NCBI GenBank assembly: GCA_937859825.1
Contig: CALMAP010000160.1
Coordinates: 12,053-32,385, forward strand
Origin: an uncultured Terriglobus sp.
GTDB lineage: Bacteria; Acidobacteriota; Terriglobia; Terriglobales; Acidobacteriaceae
DNA: 20,333 bases
Direction: 5' to 3'
Shown in pieces: positions 1-7,729 of the stretch (position 1 is its first letter; every line of letters starts with the position of its first letter). Under the pieces are notes generated by a model, which was given only the letters and a program-made list of their open reading frames with translations, did not search any database and had not been told where the DNA came from. Made by a program: the position numbers and the translations under genes.

Positions 1-392
1 GCCACCACGGCCATGAAGCTCTCGATGGCGAAGACTTTGAGGTAGCCGCCGAGCCTCAGCTGCTCCAGCACGTCCATCAGATCGCCGACGCCCGTTCCCG
101 AAAGATGATTGTGCGAGAAGCCGAGGAGACTCGCGTCGTCGTAATGATAGCCCGAGCACGCATCCCACCGGCTATTGTCGGTGTCGGGCCCAAGTTGCAC
201 CATGCCGAACGGCACCGTTGCACCGGGAAAGGTATGGCCCTCTGGCCCGGTGCCGATGAATGGATCGACGCTGTCGTAGGCGCTTGCTGCTGGACGGTTG
301 GATTGAGTTTGCGCGACAGAGACACCGGCGCATGAGCCGAAGAACACAAGGATAAGAGCAAGCCTGCAGCACGCAGTCCAAAGCAATCGCAT
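1..392 (-). CDS. Secreted GH92-family alpha-mannosidase, N-terminal part (runs off window)
   Basis: The ATG at 390-392 on the minus strand opens a frame that stays open to base 1, about 130 codons; an in-frame stop lies just upstream at 405-407. Residues 1-27 form a signal peptide with a hydrophobic core (LALILVFFGS) and a likely cut after VSVA. The mature part reads VDPFIGTGPEGHTFPGA, VPFGMVQLGPDT, WDACSGYHYDD and GFSHNHLSGTGVGDL. These are the N-terminal hallmarks of GH92 exo-alpha-mannosidases, calcium-dependent enzymes that release mannose from glycans outside the cytoplasm. Full GH92 proteins are about 700-800 residues, so only the start is present. After GVGDLMDVL, where this family normally runs into an 'MP' motif, the last ~22 residues do not look like GH92. 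That could be natural divergence or a break. The family call is firm; whether the gene is intact cannot be judged. Confidence 0.8.
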   Translation of the reverse strand, partial: MRLLWTACCRLALILVFFGSCAGVSVAQTQSNRPAASAYDSVDPFIGTGPEGHTFPGATVPFGMVQLGPDTDNSRWDACSGYHYDDASLLGFSHNHLSGTGVGDLMDVLEQLRLGGYLKVFAIESFMAVV

Positions 393-465
393 GCTGATGT
401 TGTATCAAGCGGCTGCGGTCCGTGGCTTGCACTCTTAACTTGTAATGGAGGATGCGAAAGCAAAG

Positions 466-577
466 TGTCATCCTGAGCGAAGTGAAGGACCGTTGTTCTT
501 CACTTCGCCGCCAGGACCTGATGAAGAAGAAGCGCTTCAAGAACAAGCGGATTCCTTTGCTACGTTACGGGATGACA
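466..577. repeat. Intergenic repeat with imperfect inverted ends
   Basis: The 236-base gap between the GH92 gene and the next minus-strand gene holds a repeat-like unit. The left end (466-489, beginning TGTCATCCTGAGCGAAG) and the right end (553-577, ending GGGATGACA) are imperfect inverted copies: both give TGTCATCC at the outer edge and AAGGA at the inner edge. Units starting TGTCATCCTGAGCGAAG are, from memory, common between genes in Acidobacteriota genomes. Folded as RNA it could make a long imperfect hairpin and may act as a terminator for the glycosyltransferase operon, but no T-run follows. No coding potential is seen in this gap. Confidence 0.6.
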
Positions 578-628
578 AACAGATAGGAATGTAAGTGAGA
601 CTGGGGACAGGCAAAGCACAAAACGCGA

Positions 629-1705
629 CTAACCGTGCAGCACCCGTTCCACCACCTGCTCGAATTCCTCTGCTCGTCGCGCCGCCGTGTGCTTTGCCAG
701 CGTACGTGCCTGCGCCGCCTCACCCATGCGCCGCGCGTCGGCTTCGCTCATGTTCGTGAGCATGCGCACCACCTCGTCCGCGGTGCTGGCCAGCACAATA
801 TCCACGCCTGGCGTAAAAAACTCCTCCAGCCCAGGCCAGGTGTCGCTGATTAAGGGAGCTGCGCAGGCAGACGCTTCAAACAGCCGTACCGAAGGCGAGT
901 AGCCGGCGGCCACCATGTCTGCCCTGGTCAGGTTCAGGACGAAGCGAGAGGACGAGTAGAGCGCGGCGTGGTCTGAGGGCGGCAGGTGGGGATGCGTGAC
1001 CACGTTCGAGCTCCACGGCGTGTCTGCCGGGTACATGGGCCCGGCAACAAGAAAGCGCTCCATTGACAACTGGGCCGCGGGAGCGTTCAGCAGGTCCATT
1101 AACTTCGGCTGGCGGTCAGCGGCGTACGTTCCCAGATAGCTCAGCGCGCAGGCAAACTCCTTTTTGACCGGGGTGCGGTGGTACAGCTCCGGGTCGACAG
1201 AACAATAAAACGGCACGACCATGGGCGAGCCGAAGCTCTGCTCAATCTCTCGCAGCACCGGGCCACCGGTGAACGAAAGGTACGCCGCATAAAGCGGGAT
1301 GTCCTGGGCACGCAGATACTCGCACTGCCCATGCAGCCGAAGCGCGGCGAGCGTAATTGGAGTGTCGATGTCATAGAAGAGCAGCGGCGCCTTGCAATCC
1401 TGCTTCAGCATCACTGTCGCGGCAATTGCATCCGGGAAGTAGGAGCCGACCAGAACGGCGTCCGCATCATGGGCTGTGTGCTTTGTTGCCAACGCACCAT
1501 CCTGCTGCCAATCCGTGTATAGCCGCAAATCGACGTACGGAGGCTTCGGCAGGTCACGGTTCGACCGGTACCATTCCACGTCTTTCTCAAAAAAGACAAT
1601 GGTGTGCCCGCGCCGGTGAAGCTCCCGGCAGAGCGCACGAAAGGTAGTGGCGTGTCCGTTGCCCCAGGACGAGGTAATGGACAGCCCAAGCATCACAATC
1701 TTCAT
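629..1705 (-). CDS. CgeB-type glycosyltransferase (copy 3 of 3)
   Basis: This 358-residue cytoplasmic protein has no signal peptide. The N-terminus, MKIVMLGLSITSSWGNGHA, is a Rossmann strand and loop of a GT-B glycosyltransferase. The C-terminal half carries the CgeB/Glyco_trans_1_2 pattern: FVLNLTRADM, GYSPSVRLFEA, then SDTWPGLEEFFTPG around residues 250-295. CgeB-type proteins transfer a sugar from a nucleotide donor to a glycan or other acceptor; donor and acceptor are unknown here. It begins at an ATG (1703-1705) with a weak GAAG upstream and lies 40 bases after the preceding homologue. It is the last gene of the long minus-strand operon and is followed by the repeat at 466-577. The family call is good, the specificity unknown. 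Confidence 0.82.
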   Translation of the reverse strand: MKIVMLGLSITSSWGNGHATTFRALCRELHRRGHTIVFFEKDVEWYRSNRDLPKPPYVDLRLYTDWQQDGALATKHTAHDADAVLVGSYFPDAIAATVMLKQDCKAPLLFYDIDTPITLAALRLHGQCEYLRAQDIPLYAAYLSFTGGPVLREIEQSFGSPMVVPFYCSVDPELYHRTPVKKEFACALSYLGTYAADRQPKLMDLLNAPAAQLSMERFLVAGPMYPADTPWSSNVVTHPHLPPSDHAALYSSSRFVLNLTRADMVAAGYSPSVRLFEASACAAPLISDTWPGLEEFFTPGVDIVLASTADEVVRMLTNMSEADARRMGEAAQARTLAKHTAARRAEEFEQVVERVLHG

Positions 1706-1745
1706 CGAGCTTCATTGTAGAAGCTAACGAGGACGTCAGAGAATA

Positions 1746-2861
1746 CTACCGGCTCGCCATCATCTCCCGGATTGCCGCATCGGCCTGGGCTGCGCGTTGC
1801 GCGTAGGTGTGGTCGCGCAACGCACGCGTATAGAACGCCTGACCGATGCGTTTCGTCGCCGCGGCATTGTGTGTGCGTAGCTGACGAACGACGTCCCCAG
1901 CATTGCGCACCACAAGAATTTCCTCGTCCGGCTGGAAGCAGTCGTCCAGCCCTGGCCATTCGTCGCACAACATGCAGGCGGCGGCACCCGCTGCTTCGAA
2001 GACCCGCGTCGGAGGCGAGAAGCCACTGTTCGCCATGCTTGCTCGGTTGATGTTCAGCACCGTGCGCGCGGAGCAGTTCAACACGTTATGCTGCGCCGTG
2101 GGTACGTGGCCGATGTAGCGCACGTTGGGCGGCATTGGCTTGTCGCCCCAGCCCTCGCCGCCGAGGAGGAACTGCTGCTCCGGCGCGAGTTCCGCCGCGC
2201 GAAGAAACAGTTCCTCCACACGCGCTTCGCGGTCGGGCAGGCGATTGCCCAAAAAGGCAAGGTCGCAGGCGTACTTCGCATCTGGTTCGACGGGGTGGTG
2301 CGTCTCAGGATCGAGGCCGTTGTAGGCCTGCAGGTATTTCTTCGCGCGGTAGCGCTCAAAACCCTCTTTGCAGACCGGTCCGCCGCCATAGCTGAAGACC
2401 GCATCCAGCCTCGGCACCACGGCGCGAAAGCTGTCGTTCGGATCGGCGTCCATGCGCGCCAGCGTCGCGGGCGAATCCACGTCCCAGTACACGGCGAGAG
2501 CGCGCGGCTGCGCCTCCAAAATCAGCGACTCCGTCAGTGCATCGTCAACGCCAATGCCGGAGTGCTTCACCACCACATCAGCCTTGCGCGCCTCTTCAAA
2601 GACCTCGGCGAGCGTAGGCAGTGTGTCGTAGTCCGGGCCGTGACCGAAGTCGCCTTCGCCACCCACCGGTTTATACGTGACCAGCTTCGCGAACGTCAGG
2701 TCCACATCGTCCTTGTGCGTCTGCCGGCCGTAAGCATCGGGCTCGGCAAAGGTGATGTCGTAGCCGAGCCGTGCCAGGTACTTATAGCAACCGCGGTAGT
2801 AGGTGGCCGCGCCGTTCCAGTAGCTGGAGACGAGCGAGGAGCCGAATGCGTAGATCTTCAA
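1746..2861 (-). CDS. CgeB-type glycosyltransferase (copy 2 of 3), TTG start
   Basis: A 371-residue GT-B-fold protein beginning MKIYAFGSSLVSSYWNGAA, which resembles the N-termini of its two neighbours. Its C-terminal part holds VLNINRASM, GFSPPTRVFEA and CDEWPGLDDCFQPDEEI, the donor-binding region of CgeB/Glyco_trans_1_2 enzymes. It should transfer a sugar in the cytoplasm during assembly of the product of this operon. The start codon is TTG (complement 2859-2861), overlapping the stop of the gene before it as TTGA. AAGGA lies 9 bases upstream, so translation is probably coupled. No better in-frame ATG fits the conserved N-terminus. Three adjacent divergent homologues suggest old tandem duplication, each copy adding a different sugar or linkage; that is inference. 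Confidence 0.82.
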   Translation of the reverse strand: MKIYAFGSSLVSSYWNGAATYYRGCYKYLARLGYDITFAEPDAYGRQTHKDDVDLTFAKLVTYKPVGGEGDFGHGPDYDTLPTLAEVFEEARKADVVVKHSGIGVDDALTESLILEAQPRALAVYWDVDSPATLARMDADPNDSFRAVVPRLDAVFSYGGGPVCKEGFERYRAKKYLQAYNGLDPETHHPVEPDAKYACDLAFLGNRLPDREARVEELFLRAAELAPEQQFLLGGEGWGDKPMPPNVRYIGHVPTAQHNVLNCSARTVLNINRASMANSGFSPPTRVFEAAGAAACMLCDEWPGLDDCFQPDEEILVVRNAGDVVRQLRTHNAAATKRIGQAFYTRALRDHTYAQRAAQADAAIREMMASR

Positions 2862-3985
2862 CCGAGTACTTCCTTTTCCAGAATGCGGGTTAACTGCGCC
2901 GCGCGGTGCGCGCAGGTATGCTTTGCCAGCACCGTCGTCAACCCGCGCTCCACCTGCTCCTGCGCGAAGCCGGGATCGTCCAGCATCCTGCGCATAGCCG
3001 CCTCGGCTTCGGCCCCGCTGCGCACGAAGGTGAAATCTCCTTCGCGGAAGAGTTCCTCCGTATCCTGCCAGGGCGCGCTCAGTAGCGGGATACCGCTGGC
3101 CAGTGCCTCGAAGACGCGGATGGTGGGGATGCCTTGCATCGCGCCGCTGTATTGCTGGCGCGGCACGTGCATGGTCATCCGGCTGCGCGCGTAGACCTCC
3201 GGCGCGGCCAGATTGGGCAGGTAGCCGCCGTAGCGGATGTCGGCGTTGCGCAATGCCTCCACACCGTCTTCCGGATAACGCACTCCATAGATGGTTGCGT
3301 GAAAGTGCTCAGTACCGAGGTCCTTTCGCAAAGCTGCAGCCGGGCCGATCAAGAACTCACGCAGTTCCGCGGAGCGCTCGCCCTCGCCCCAGTTTCCAAC
3401 CCACACCAGATCGTTTTCGAATGAGCCAGCCTCACGCGGATAGAAGACCGTCGTGTCCGCAGCCTCGTGAAACGTCCAGCAGGCCGTGATACCAAAGCGC
3501 TCCTTGTAGATCTGCGTGAGCGCGTCGCCAAAGGCGAGCACGCCATCGAACTCGTCTACCCGCAATGCGCGAATCGACTCGGGTGACGATGACGCCCGGT
3601 GGTGCGTGTCATGGAAGAGGGCGCGAAATCCAAGCTCCGCGCGAAGCCCGAGGATCAGGGCGATCAGGGCAGGCTCGTTCCATTCATGCACGATCACCGC
3701 GTCCACACCGTGCAGCGTACGCCGCATCTCCGCCTGAGGGTCGGTGTCTGCCGGATCGTACAGGCGCAGGTCGATCTCCGGATAGACTTCGTTGAACTGC
3801 GCGAGCGAGGCCTCGCCGTTCGGTTCCGTCAACAGGTTGGTTATGCTCCAGGACGCGACAGGTTCGTAGACCGTTACCGTGTGGCCGAGCGCCACCATCT
3901 CGCGCACCAGACCCCGCAGAAAATGGGCGTTGCCGTTATTCCAGTCGGAACGCAGCGTGTGCAGAAAAAATGCAAGTTTAAGCAA
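2858..3985 (-). CDS. CgeB-type glycosyltransferase (copy 1 of 3), probable TTG start
   Basis: The frame is open from 4219, but the upstream part overlaps the preceding gene and looks non-coding. The start I choose is TTG at complement 3983-3985, giving LKLAFFLHTLRSDWNNGNAH after the initiator and 375 residues, close to its neighbours (371 and 358). GGAG sits 7 bases upstream of this TTG, and the start falls 38 bases after the previous stop. The C-terminal region has GIPTIRVFEALASGIPLLS, then WQDTEELFREG, the CgeB/Glyco_trans_1_2 donor-binding pattern. The protein lacks a signal peptide and should act in the cytoplasm as a sugar transferase of unknown specificity. Its TGA overlaps the TTG of the next gene (2858-2861). 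The start is inferred, the family well supported. Confidence 0.8.
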   Translation of the reverse strand: MLKLAFFLHTLRSDWNNGNAHFLRGLVREMVALGHTVTVYEPVASWSITNLLTEPNGEASLAQFNEVYPEIDLRLYDPADTDPQAEMRRTLHGVDAVIVHEWNEPALIALILGLRAELGFRALFHDTHHRASSSPESIRALRVDEFDGVLAFGDALTQIYKERFGITACWTFHEAADTTVFYPREAGSFENDLVWVGNWGEGERSAELREFLIGPAAALRKDLGTEHFHATIYGVRYPEDGVEALRNADIRYGGYLPNLAAPEVYARSRMTMHVPRQQYSGAMQGIPTIRVFEALASGIPLLSAPWQDTEELFREGDFTFVRSGAEAEAAMRRMLDDPGFAQEQVERGLTTVLAKHTCAHRAAQLTRILEKEVLG

Positions 3986-4023
3986 ACGACATACTCCGGG
4001 GAAGCGAAGCGCCAGAACACCAC

Positions 4024-5121
4024 CTATCCATCTGTGCCTGCCAGCTTGCGATAGAGCGAAAGATAGCGCCGGGTCATCTGCTCTCGCGTATACAGGGATC
4101 GCGCACGCATCAGCGCCTTGCTTTCCATGTCGTGCAGCAGCTCGCTCTGATTCGCAAGGTGATCCAGGGCAGCCTTTAATTCCAGGGCGCTGCTGAAGTA
4201 CACCGCCGCTCCGCCCCACACCTCACGCTGCGAGGGAATATCGCGCGCCACGATCGCGCAGCCACACTGCGCCGCCTCGACCGCGGAAAGGCCAAACGGC
4301 TCATACGCCGAGGTCACAAGATAGACAGAGGATTCCGCAAACAAACCCAGCGTCGCCGCCTCGCTCAACTGCCCTAGCAACACACGCCGCCGCAGCCGGT
4401 CGGCCTGGTAGCTGGCATTGGGCGAAGCCGTCTCGCCCGCAATTAGCACCGGCATGGGGCTGAAGAAATCTTCCAGCACGGCCATGCCCTTGGCTTCGTC
4501 CCACACGCGGCCAGCGGTCACAGCCTGCAGCTTCTTGGCTGCGCGCGGCGCTTCGACGCTGCGCCCGTTGGCAATGACCTCGGAGCGCGGCTGCGTTCCG
4601 AACCCAATCTGTAAATCGGCCAGCATCGCCGCAGTAGGTGCGACCACGACGTCCGCGCCCTTGAGTCCCGCAGTAACCAGAGCCACATAGGTGTCCAGCC
4701 ACTCCGAAGCGGCAAACTCCCCCGGCGCGCGCAGCGCACGCGCCCACGACAGCACATCGGAGTGCGCTACCACGACCTTTGGACAGGGCAACGGCAAGGC
4801 ACCGAAGCAGAACTGGTTCGTGTGCAGAAGGTCCATGCGGAAAGAACGCGCCAGCCTCATTAGAAGCGGCTCGGCGTACACATAGGACTTCAGATTGTCC
4901 TGCTGCCACTCCAGCGGCAGGGTGGTGGTCTCAAACGTGAAGCGCTTGCCGTAACGGGCACGCATGGCCTGCAGCCACGCTATCTGCTCCACCGACTGCG
5001 GACCGCCGAAGGTGACCAGCAAAATGCAGGTGGCGGCATCCTCTTCGAGCAGACCGGCAGAGAGTTCTCGTGTGTACGTCCAAACCCCACCGACCGTGTC
5101 GGTCGTCATCAGGATGCGCAT
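4024..5121 (-). CDS. GT4-family glycosyltransferase
   Basis: A 365-residue retaining GT-B glycosyltransferase. The glycine-rich acceptor-side loop is near residues 10-16 (VGGVWTY). The donor-site E-x7-E motif is EPFGLSAVE with E274 and E282. A basic pair, R205 and K211, lies in AGRVWDEAKG where GT4 enzymes contact the donor phosphates. Such enzymes move a hexose from a nucleotide sugar onto a lipid-linked or soluble acceptor at the inner membrane face. No membrane segment is seen. The ATG (5119-5121) begins 9 bases after the radical SAM stop, with only a weak AGAG upstream, so it is probably translated from the upstream gene's ribosomes. It belongs to the long minus-strand sugar operon. The substrate is unknown. 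Confidence 0.87.
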   Translation of the reverse strand: MRILMTTDTVGGVWTYTRELSAGLLEEDAATCILLVTFGGPQSVEQIAWLQAMRARYGKRFTFETTTLPLEWQQDNLKSYVYAEPLLMRLARSFRMDLLHTNQFCFGALPLPCPKVVVAHSDVLSWARALRAPGEFAASEWLDTYVALVTAGLKGADVVVAPTAAMLADLQIGFGTQPRSEVIANGRSVEAPRAAKKLQAVTAGRVWDEAKGMAVLEDFFSPMPVLIAGETASPNASYQADRLRRRVLLGQLSEAATLGLFAESSVYLVTSAYEPFGLSAVEAAQCGCAIVARDIPSQREVWGGAAVYFSSALELKAALDHLANQSELLHDMESKALMRARSLYTREQMTRRYLSLYRKLAGTDG

Positions 5122-5130
5122 GCGATCACT

Positions 5131-6441
5131 CTACCGGTACGCCAGTTCCAGTTCTTTCAGCGGAACAGGCTGCTGGTCCTGAATGTCGGAAAAACCTTTG
5201 TCTGCAAAGAGGCCCAGATAGAATTCGTGCGCACGCTCCCATGCCTGGTTGTCGGGCTGCGCACCGAAGGTGGTCACGTACTCCGGTGAACCGGGGAACG
5301 GGAACATGGGCACTGGCTCGCTGACCCAAACGCCGCTTGCTTTCAAATGGTCCTGGAACGTCTTTACCGCGATCGGATCGTCGTGCTCGGTCTTGATCAG
5401 GTTGGCCTGCACCCACGGAATGCGCGTCTTCGCGTAGATCAGCAGTTCGCTGATGCGCTCCGTGGTGTACTTGCAGTTTTTGTTCATCTCGTCGCGGCCC
5501 TGCTCCGTAATGCTCTCGATGCCGCACTCCATGCTGATGCAATGGGCGCGGCCGAGCAGGTCGAGCGACTCTTCATTCCAGAGGTCGATGCGCGACTGGA
5601 AGCCGATGCTCAATGGACGTTTCGCAATCTCCTCCAGCAGAAGGCGCACGTTCTTGCCGACGCCGAAGATCTCGTCGATGAAGTAGACATACGTCACGCC
5701 GCGCGCGATCAACGCATCGATCTCAGCGACTACCTCGACCACGTCGCGCTCGCGGTATTTGTTGCGGAACTGTGTTTTGTTGCAGAAGGTGCAGGCATAG
5801 GGGCAGCCACGGGCAAATTCAAGCTCAGCACCCAGGCCGTCCACTGGGGTGAAGATGTGGTGCTTGTGCGTGTGCAGCTCGATCGGGTAGTCGGAAAAGT
5901 CGAGCCGCGTAACAAACTTCATATCGACCACGCCGAGCGGCTCACTGGCCTGTATCACCTTGCCGTTCTCAAGCCACACACAGCCTGGAATGGCGAACTT
6001 CGGCGTATTCGCCAGCAGTGGCAGCATCTGATCGGGCTCGCCGCGCAGGACCACATCGGCACCAGTCTTGTGCAGGGTCGCAATCGGGGTCGATGACCCA
6101 TGCGGCCCGATGATGACCGTTGTCGGCTTATGTTCGCGGTCCGATGTAAGCGCGCGCAGCCATGCCTGCGGCACCCGCAGTTCCGGTTGCGGACAGCGCC
6201 AGAACAGGTAGGAGTTCGCGGTGGGCATCACAAGGAAGTCTTCGCGAAATTCTTCCAGCTTTGCCCGGACTTCTCCCGGTGTGAGCTTCAGCAGGAAGGC
6301 ATCAACCAGCAGCACCTCATGCCCGGCACGGCGCAGAAACTCGCGCGCGCCCAGCAGTTCCAGCGGCACCACAGGCTGCTGCGAGCCGAAGTACGTGGAT
6401 CCTTCCCAGCTCCAGTGCGGATTGACGAGCGCAAACCTCAA
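5131..6441 (-). CDS. B12-binding-domain radical SAM enzyme, TTG start
   Basis: This 436-residue protein has an N-terminal cobalamin-binding Rossmann region (about 1-145; VVPLELLGAREFLRRAGHEV, VIIGPHGSS, GADVVLRGEPDQ). A radical SAM barrel follows, with the 4Fe-4S motif C213-x3-C217-x2-C220 (RGCPYACTFC). Further on are YFIDEIFGVG and MECGIESITEQG, which resemble the later strands of this superfamily. The C-terminal tail (VSEPVPMFPFPGSPEY onward) is typical of B12 radical SAM proteins. Members methylate unreactive carbons or rearrange carbon skeletons using S-adenosylmethionine and cobalamin. Here the substrate is probably a sugar or glycolipid intermediate (inference from neighbours). The start is TTG (complement 6439-6441) overlapping the previous stop as TTGA, with AGGGGG 6 bases upstream. 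I have an unverified memory of related proteins in conserved sugar-type gene sets in rhizobia. Confidence 0.87.
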   Translation of the reverse strand: MRFALVNPHWSWEGSTYFGSQQPVVPLELLGAREFLRRAGHEVLLVDAFLLKLTPGEVRAKLEEFREDFLVMPTANSYLFWRCPQPELRVPQAWLRALTSDREHKPTTVIIGPHGSSTPIATLHKTGADVVLRGEPDQMLPLLANTPKFAIPGCVWLENGKVIQASEPLGVVDMKFVTRLDFSDYPIELHTHKHHIFTPVDGLGAELEFARGCPYACTFCNKTQFRNKYRERDVVEVVAEIDALIARGVTYVYFIDEIFGVGKNVRLLLEEIAKRPLSIGFQSRIDLWNEESLDLLGRAHCISMECGIESITEQGRDEMNKNCKYTTERISELLIYAKTRIPWVQANLIKTEHDDPIAVKTFQDHLKASGVWVSEPVPMFPFPGSPEYVTTFGAQPDNQAWERAHEFYLGLFADKGFSDIQDQQPVPLKELELAYR

Positions 6442-7565
6442 CGCGCGCCCCCTGCAAGTTCTGCCGTGGCGCTCACTCTCACTGGCACCTCTCCTGACTC
6501 TCCTGACTCTGCCGTCACGCCTGCACGCTGGGCAATCAGGGCCCGGTTGGCGCTGTAGAAAGCCTCGATGCTGTCAAGGATGTCATCCAGAGAACGTGTC
6601 GGGGCCCAACCCACATCCTGCCGGATCTTGGTGATGGAAGAGACATAGAGCGGCTGGTCGCCGGGGCGAACTGGGCTGGCGGCAAGCCGCGCCTTTTTGC
6701 CTGTGCGCTGCTCGATGCGCTGCAGCAATTCAAAAATCGAAGTGGAGCGCTCCATGCCGCCGCCCACGTTGTAGACCTGTCCTGATGCTGCGGAGATATT
6801 GCTGCGTGCCGCGAGAAACGCGTCCATCAGATCGTTCACGTGCAAGACATCGCGCACCTGCAGTCCATCACCGTAGACCGTGATCTTGCGGCCGGAGAGC
6901 ACGCTGTACACAAAGTGAGCGACCCATCCCTGGTCCTCATTCCCGAACTGGCGCTGACCGGCGATGCAGCTCATGCGCAGCACCACTGTTGGCAGGTCGT
7001 AGATGCGGGCATAGTCGCGTACGTACTGGTCGGCGGCGCCCTTGCTGCAGCCGTAAGGCGAATGAAAGTCCAGCGGCGCGGCTTCAGTAACACCGGCAAA
7101 TCCGGCGGCCTCCGCCACGTAGCGTGTATTTCCCTTCACGACAGGCACCGTGTCCAGCGAGCCGTAGACCTTGTTGGTCGAGGTGAAGAAGACCATGGGC
7201 TGGCGACCATGCCGGCGCGCGGCTTCGAGCACGTTGAATGTTCCCTGCGCGTTGATGTCGAAGTCCACCTTGGGGTCTGCAATGGACGTGGTAACGGCCA
7301 CCTGCGCCGCCAGATGATAGACCTCATCGGCATACCGCGATGCGTCACTGACCTGCTGCGCATTGCGCACATCGCCGTGGATATAGCGCAGGTTCTTTGC
7401 GGCAGGCAGCGTGCGCAACCAGCTCAGATTGTGTTCCGTACCGCGGCGAGACAGATTGTCGAATACGGCAACGTTGGTGTTGCCTTCCGCAAGCAGCCTC
7501 GCAGCCAGGTTGGCCCCGACAAATCCCGCGCCGCCGGTGATCAGAACCTCACGTGCACTTGCCAT
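6438..7565 (-). CDS. Extended SDR, CDP-paratose 2-epimerase-like (copy A)
   Basis: A 375-residue NAD-dependent sugar-nucleotide epimerase/dehydratase. The NAD-binding loop is GGAGFVG (residues 11-17) and the catalytic Y171-x3-K175 lies in SPYGCSKGAADQY. HLAAQVAVTTS and STNKVYG are shared with CDP-paratose 2-epimerase (tyvelose epimerase, RfbE-like), as is the order of motifs. The family interconverts nucleotide-activated sugars in the cytoplasm; the true substrate is not fixed by sequence. I chose ATG 7563-7565 (MASAREVLIT), placing the first strand at the usual distance; AGGAAAAGG lies about 13 bases upstream. An in-frame ATG at 7614-7616 would add 17 lysine/arginine-rich residues with no counterpart in the family. 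A 164-base gap separates it from the preceding gene, so an internal promoter is possible though none is clear. Confidence 0.85.
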   Translation of the reverse strand: MASAREVLITGGAGFVGANLAARLLAEGNTNVAVFDNLSRRGTEHNLSWLRTLPAAKNLRYIHGDVRNAQQVSDASRYADEVYHLAAQVAVTTSIADPKVDFDINAQGTFNVLEAARRHGRQPMVFFTSTNKVYGSLDTVPVVKGNTRYVAEAAGFAGVTEAAPLDFHSPYGCSKGAADQYVRDYARIYDLPTVVLRMSCIAGQRQFGNEDQGWVAHFVYSVLSGRKITVYGDGLQVRDVLHVNDLMDAFLAARSNISAASGQVYNVGGGMERSTSIFELLQRIEQRTGKKARLAASPVRPGDQPLYVSSITKIRQDVGWAPTRSLDDILDSIEAFYSANRALIAQRAGVTAESGESGEVPVRVSATAELAGGAR

Positions 7566-7729
7566 CCGAATGCGTCGACCTTTTCCTATGTTCTTGTTCT
7601 TTGTACGAATGTACATCGTAACGGACGGTCAAGCCGATCGGAACGACAGGTAAGTCCTGAAGTCGCGGCTTACTTCCAAACGCTGTTGAAATTCATAACT
7701 TCATAAAAACAATGGTTGATCCGCCACTG

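Noticed and set aside
2088..3194. Long plus-strand open frame (368 codons) opposite the CgeB genes
   Set aside because: It lies antisense to two well-supported glycosyltransferases and has no recognisable motif; GC-rich codon bias opens such mirror frames.
3986..4219. Upstream extension of the first CgeB gene to a 453-residue protein
   Set aside because: The extra 78 residues overlap the preceding GT4 gene and look non-coding; the TTG at 3985 with GGAG 7 bases upstream fits the family N-terminus.
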